From Bryobacteraceae bacterium (GTDB lineage Bacteria > Acidobacteriota > Terriglobia > Bryobacterales > Bryobacteraceae), in contig JANXXV010000957.1 in the NCBI GenBank assembly GCA_025350445.1, forward strand, positions 1 through 6,377: a stretch of DNA of 6,377 nt, read 5' to 3'. The translations under genes and the position numbers were made by a program. Shown piece after piece: positions 5,435-6,377 of the stretch. The notes beneath the pieces are model-generated. The model had not been told where the DNA came from. It saw nothing but the letters and a program-made list of their open reading frames with translations, and made no database searches. The first letter of the stretch is position 1. Each line of letters opens with the position of its first letter.

Positions 5435-6377
5435 TCAGGTTACGGGCTTTGCTTTTTTTGCAACCTCCACGATACGGTCCAGTTTCTCGCCGACTTCAGG
5501 ATCGATCCGCTGACGCGGAACCAGATGGGCCAAAACGTGGTAGTCAGTCTTCTGCATTAAGTTGCGGAGTCCGAGCTTGCTGAAATAAGTTTGAAAGACG
5601 GGATCAAGAAAATCGTCACTGGCCTTCACATCCGGGCCGAACGGATCAGGCCGGCCCAATGTTTTTAGTGCCCCGGCCACCTCGTCCATCGCCTGCTGCA
5701 TCGCGACTCTCTGGCGTTCCCGTGGTGCGGGTTCGAATAGCGGCCCGGGTTCACCCTCAGCTTTTTGAGCATAGGCCATCAGCGTTTGCGGGAAGCACAA
5801 ATAGTTTTCAATCTCCCTCCAGCGCCATTTCAACGCACAAAGCGGTCCTTTCTCGTCGAGTTCTTGTGAAATCGAATCGAACACCGCGACACCAACCAAG
5901 TCGGGCTTGGCTTCGCGCAAACTGAAGAAGTGATCGTTAGCTTTCGACGGCACATTCGCCACGTAATGGACAAAGGGCTTTTCAAGAATCTTCTTCGCAG
6001 GGTGATCCAGCAAATCCGCGAAGGCCTGGAGAATTGCCAGATCCGTCGAACCTTCCAGATAGAGGACCCACCCCGTCTGCTCTGCTTGGTAATATTGATC
6101 AAAACCAATTGATCGTAGCGATTTGAGGACTTGGCTGCGGCGATCGTCGATGCGATGAGGTTTCCCTACAAAGGCCACTACAATATCACGGTCGGCGGCT
6201 TCGTTCAAAAGCACTTCAGAGTGACTCGCTGCTATCACCTGACAACCCTGCATCTCCGCCGTTTGAGTCAAGATCTGATAAATCTGCCGCTGCCGCAGGA
6301 TCTCGAGGTGGGCGTCTGGTTCGTCCAATAACAAGACTGACCCCGGGTGAGTATAGAGATGCGCGAGGAGCAGTAGC
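5435..6377 (-). CDS. OLD-like AAA ATPase with C-terminal TOPRIM-like domain (N-terminus off the window)
   Basis: The frame is open from the right edge and gives 313 residues ending in KKAKPVT; the ATPase N-terminus, with Walker A, lies off the window. The visible part begins with Walker B, SVLLLDEPDAHLE (D18-E19 of the visible part), the D-loop-like ABC/SMC signature common in AAA_21/OLD proteins, then the switch histidine in ASHSEVLL (H52). A TOPRIM-like domain follows: VLYLEGSTDLAILQAF (E108), VGVAVFDS (D167), and WRWREIENYLCFP, a stretch seen in OLD-family and related nucleases. The second Asp of the classical DxD is not evident (FDSIS), so nuclease activity is uncertain. Family members are ATP-dependent DNases, some in phage defence such as GajA of Gabija. 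A TTG at 6334 is not the true start, because conserved sequence continues upstream of it. It is convergent with FGE and seems functionally unrelated to it. Confidence 0.85.
   Translation of the reverse strand, partial: LLLLAHLYTHPGSVLLLDEPDAHLEILRQRQIYQILTQTAEMQGCQVIAASHSEVLLNEAADRDIVVAFVGKPHRIDDRRSQVLKSLRSIGFDQYYQAEQTGWVLYLEGSTDLAILQAFADLLDHPAKKILEKPFVHYVANVPSKANDHFFSLREAKPDLVGVAVFDSISQELDEKGPLCALKWRWREIENYLCFPQTLMAYAQKAEGEPGPLFEPAPRERQRVAMQQAMDEVAGALKTLGRPDPFGPDVKASDDFLDPVFQTYFSKLGLRNLMQKTDYHVLAHLVPRQRIDPEVGEKLDRIVEVAKKAKPVT

Noticed and set aside
5441..5460. A run of seven T at 5453-5459 as a terminator for the FGE gene
   Set aside because: It encodes lysines near the end of the OLD-like protein, and no stable GC-rich stem directly precedes it on the plus strand.
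6131..6331. Short plus-strand open frames on the right side, such as this one
   Set aside because: They are antisense to the Walker B and switch-histidine region of the OLD-like gene and have no ribosome site or motif.
6332..6334. TTG at 6334 as the start of the OLD-like gene
   Set aside because: The frame continues open to the window edge, and the residues just upstream (GSV preceding LLLDEP) complete the hydrophobic Walker B strand, so the real start is outside.
1..6377. CRISPR array, tRNA, rRNA or complete insertion sequence
   Set aside because: I scanned by eye for regularly spaced repeats, tRNA-like ends and transposase motifs and found none. Coding density leaves only three gaps above 50 bp, none with such structure.

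Overview
The window looks like chromosome of a free-living, moderately GC-rich bacterium. The mix of secreted hypothetical proteins, a secreted mutarotase, a true formylglycine-generating enzyme and a lutAB-type lactate module suits Acidobacteriota (Bryobacter/Solibacter-like) best. That placement rests on protein recollection and was not tested by any search.

Layout, left to right. (1) 1-1326, minus strand: a lactate-utilisation iron-sulfur module, with lutA complete and lutB cut by the left edge; transcription runs leftward. (2) 1327-1377: a 51-bp divergent intergenic region with a short inverted repeat and a -10-like box. (3) 1378-2816, plus strand: a small secreted cysteine-rich protein overlapping (ATGA) a secreted aldose 1-epimerase. 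(4) 2820-3380, minus strand: a membrane-anchored TPR protein that converges on the epimerase with only 3 bp between the stop codons. (5) 3381-3469: a divergent intergenic region. (6) 3470-5259, plus strand: a parvulin-type peptidyl-prolyl isomerase without a signal peptide, overlapping (ATGA) a formylglycine-generating enzyme that keeps the CHASYC copper-cysteine pair. (7) 5260-5434: a GC-rich, palindrome-rich non-coding gap. (8) 5435-6377, minus strand: the C-terminal part of an OLD-like AAA ATPase with a TOPRIM-like domain, cut by the right edge.

The two plus-strand pairs are translationally coupled and probably act as units. The first looks like an envelope or periplasmic sugar-handling pair. 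The second joins a proline isomerase to the enzyme that activates sulfatases by turning a cysteine into formylglycine. No sulfatase lies in the window. The OLD-like gene is the only one that looks accessory or defence-related, and its partner genes, if any, lie to the right.

No tRNA, rRNA, CRISPR array, complete insertion sequence or convincing rho-independent terminator was seen. There is no clear case for a wholly undescribed system. The best leads are the PPIase-FGE pair, the cysteine-rich protein-mutarotase pair and the truncated OLD-like gene.
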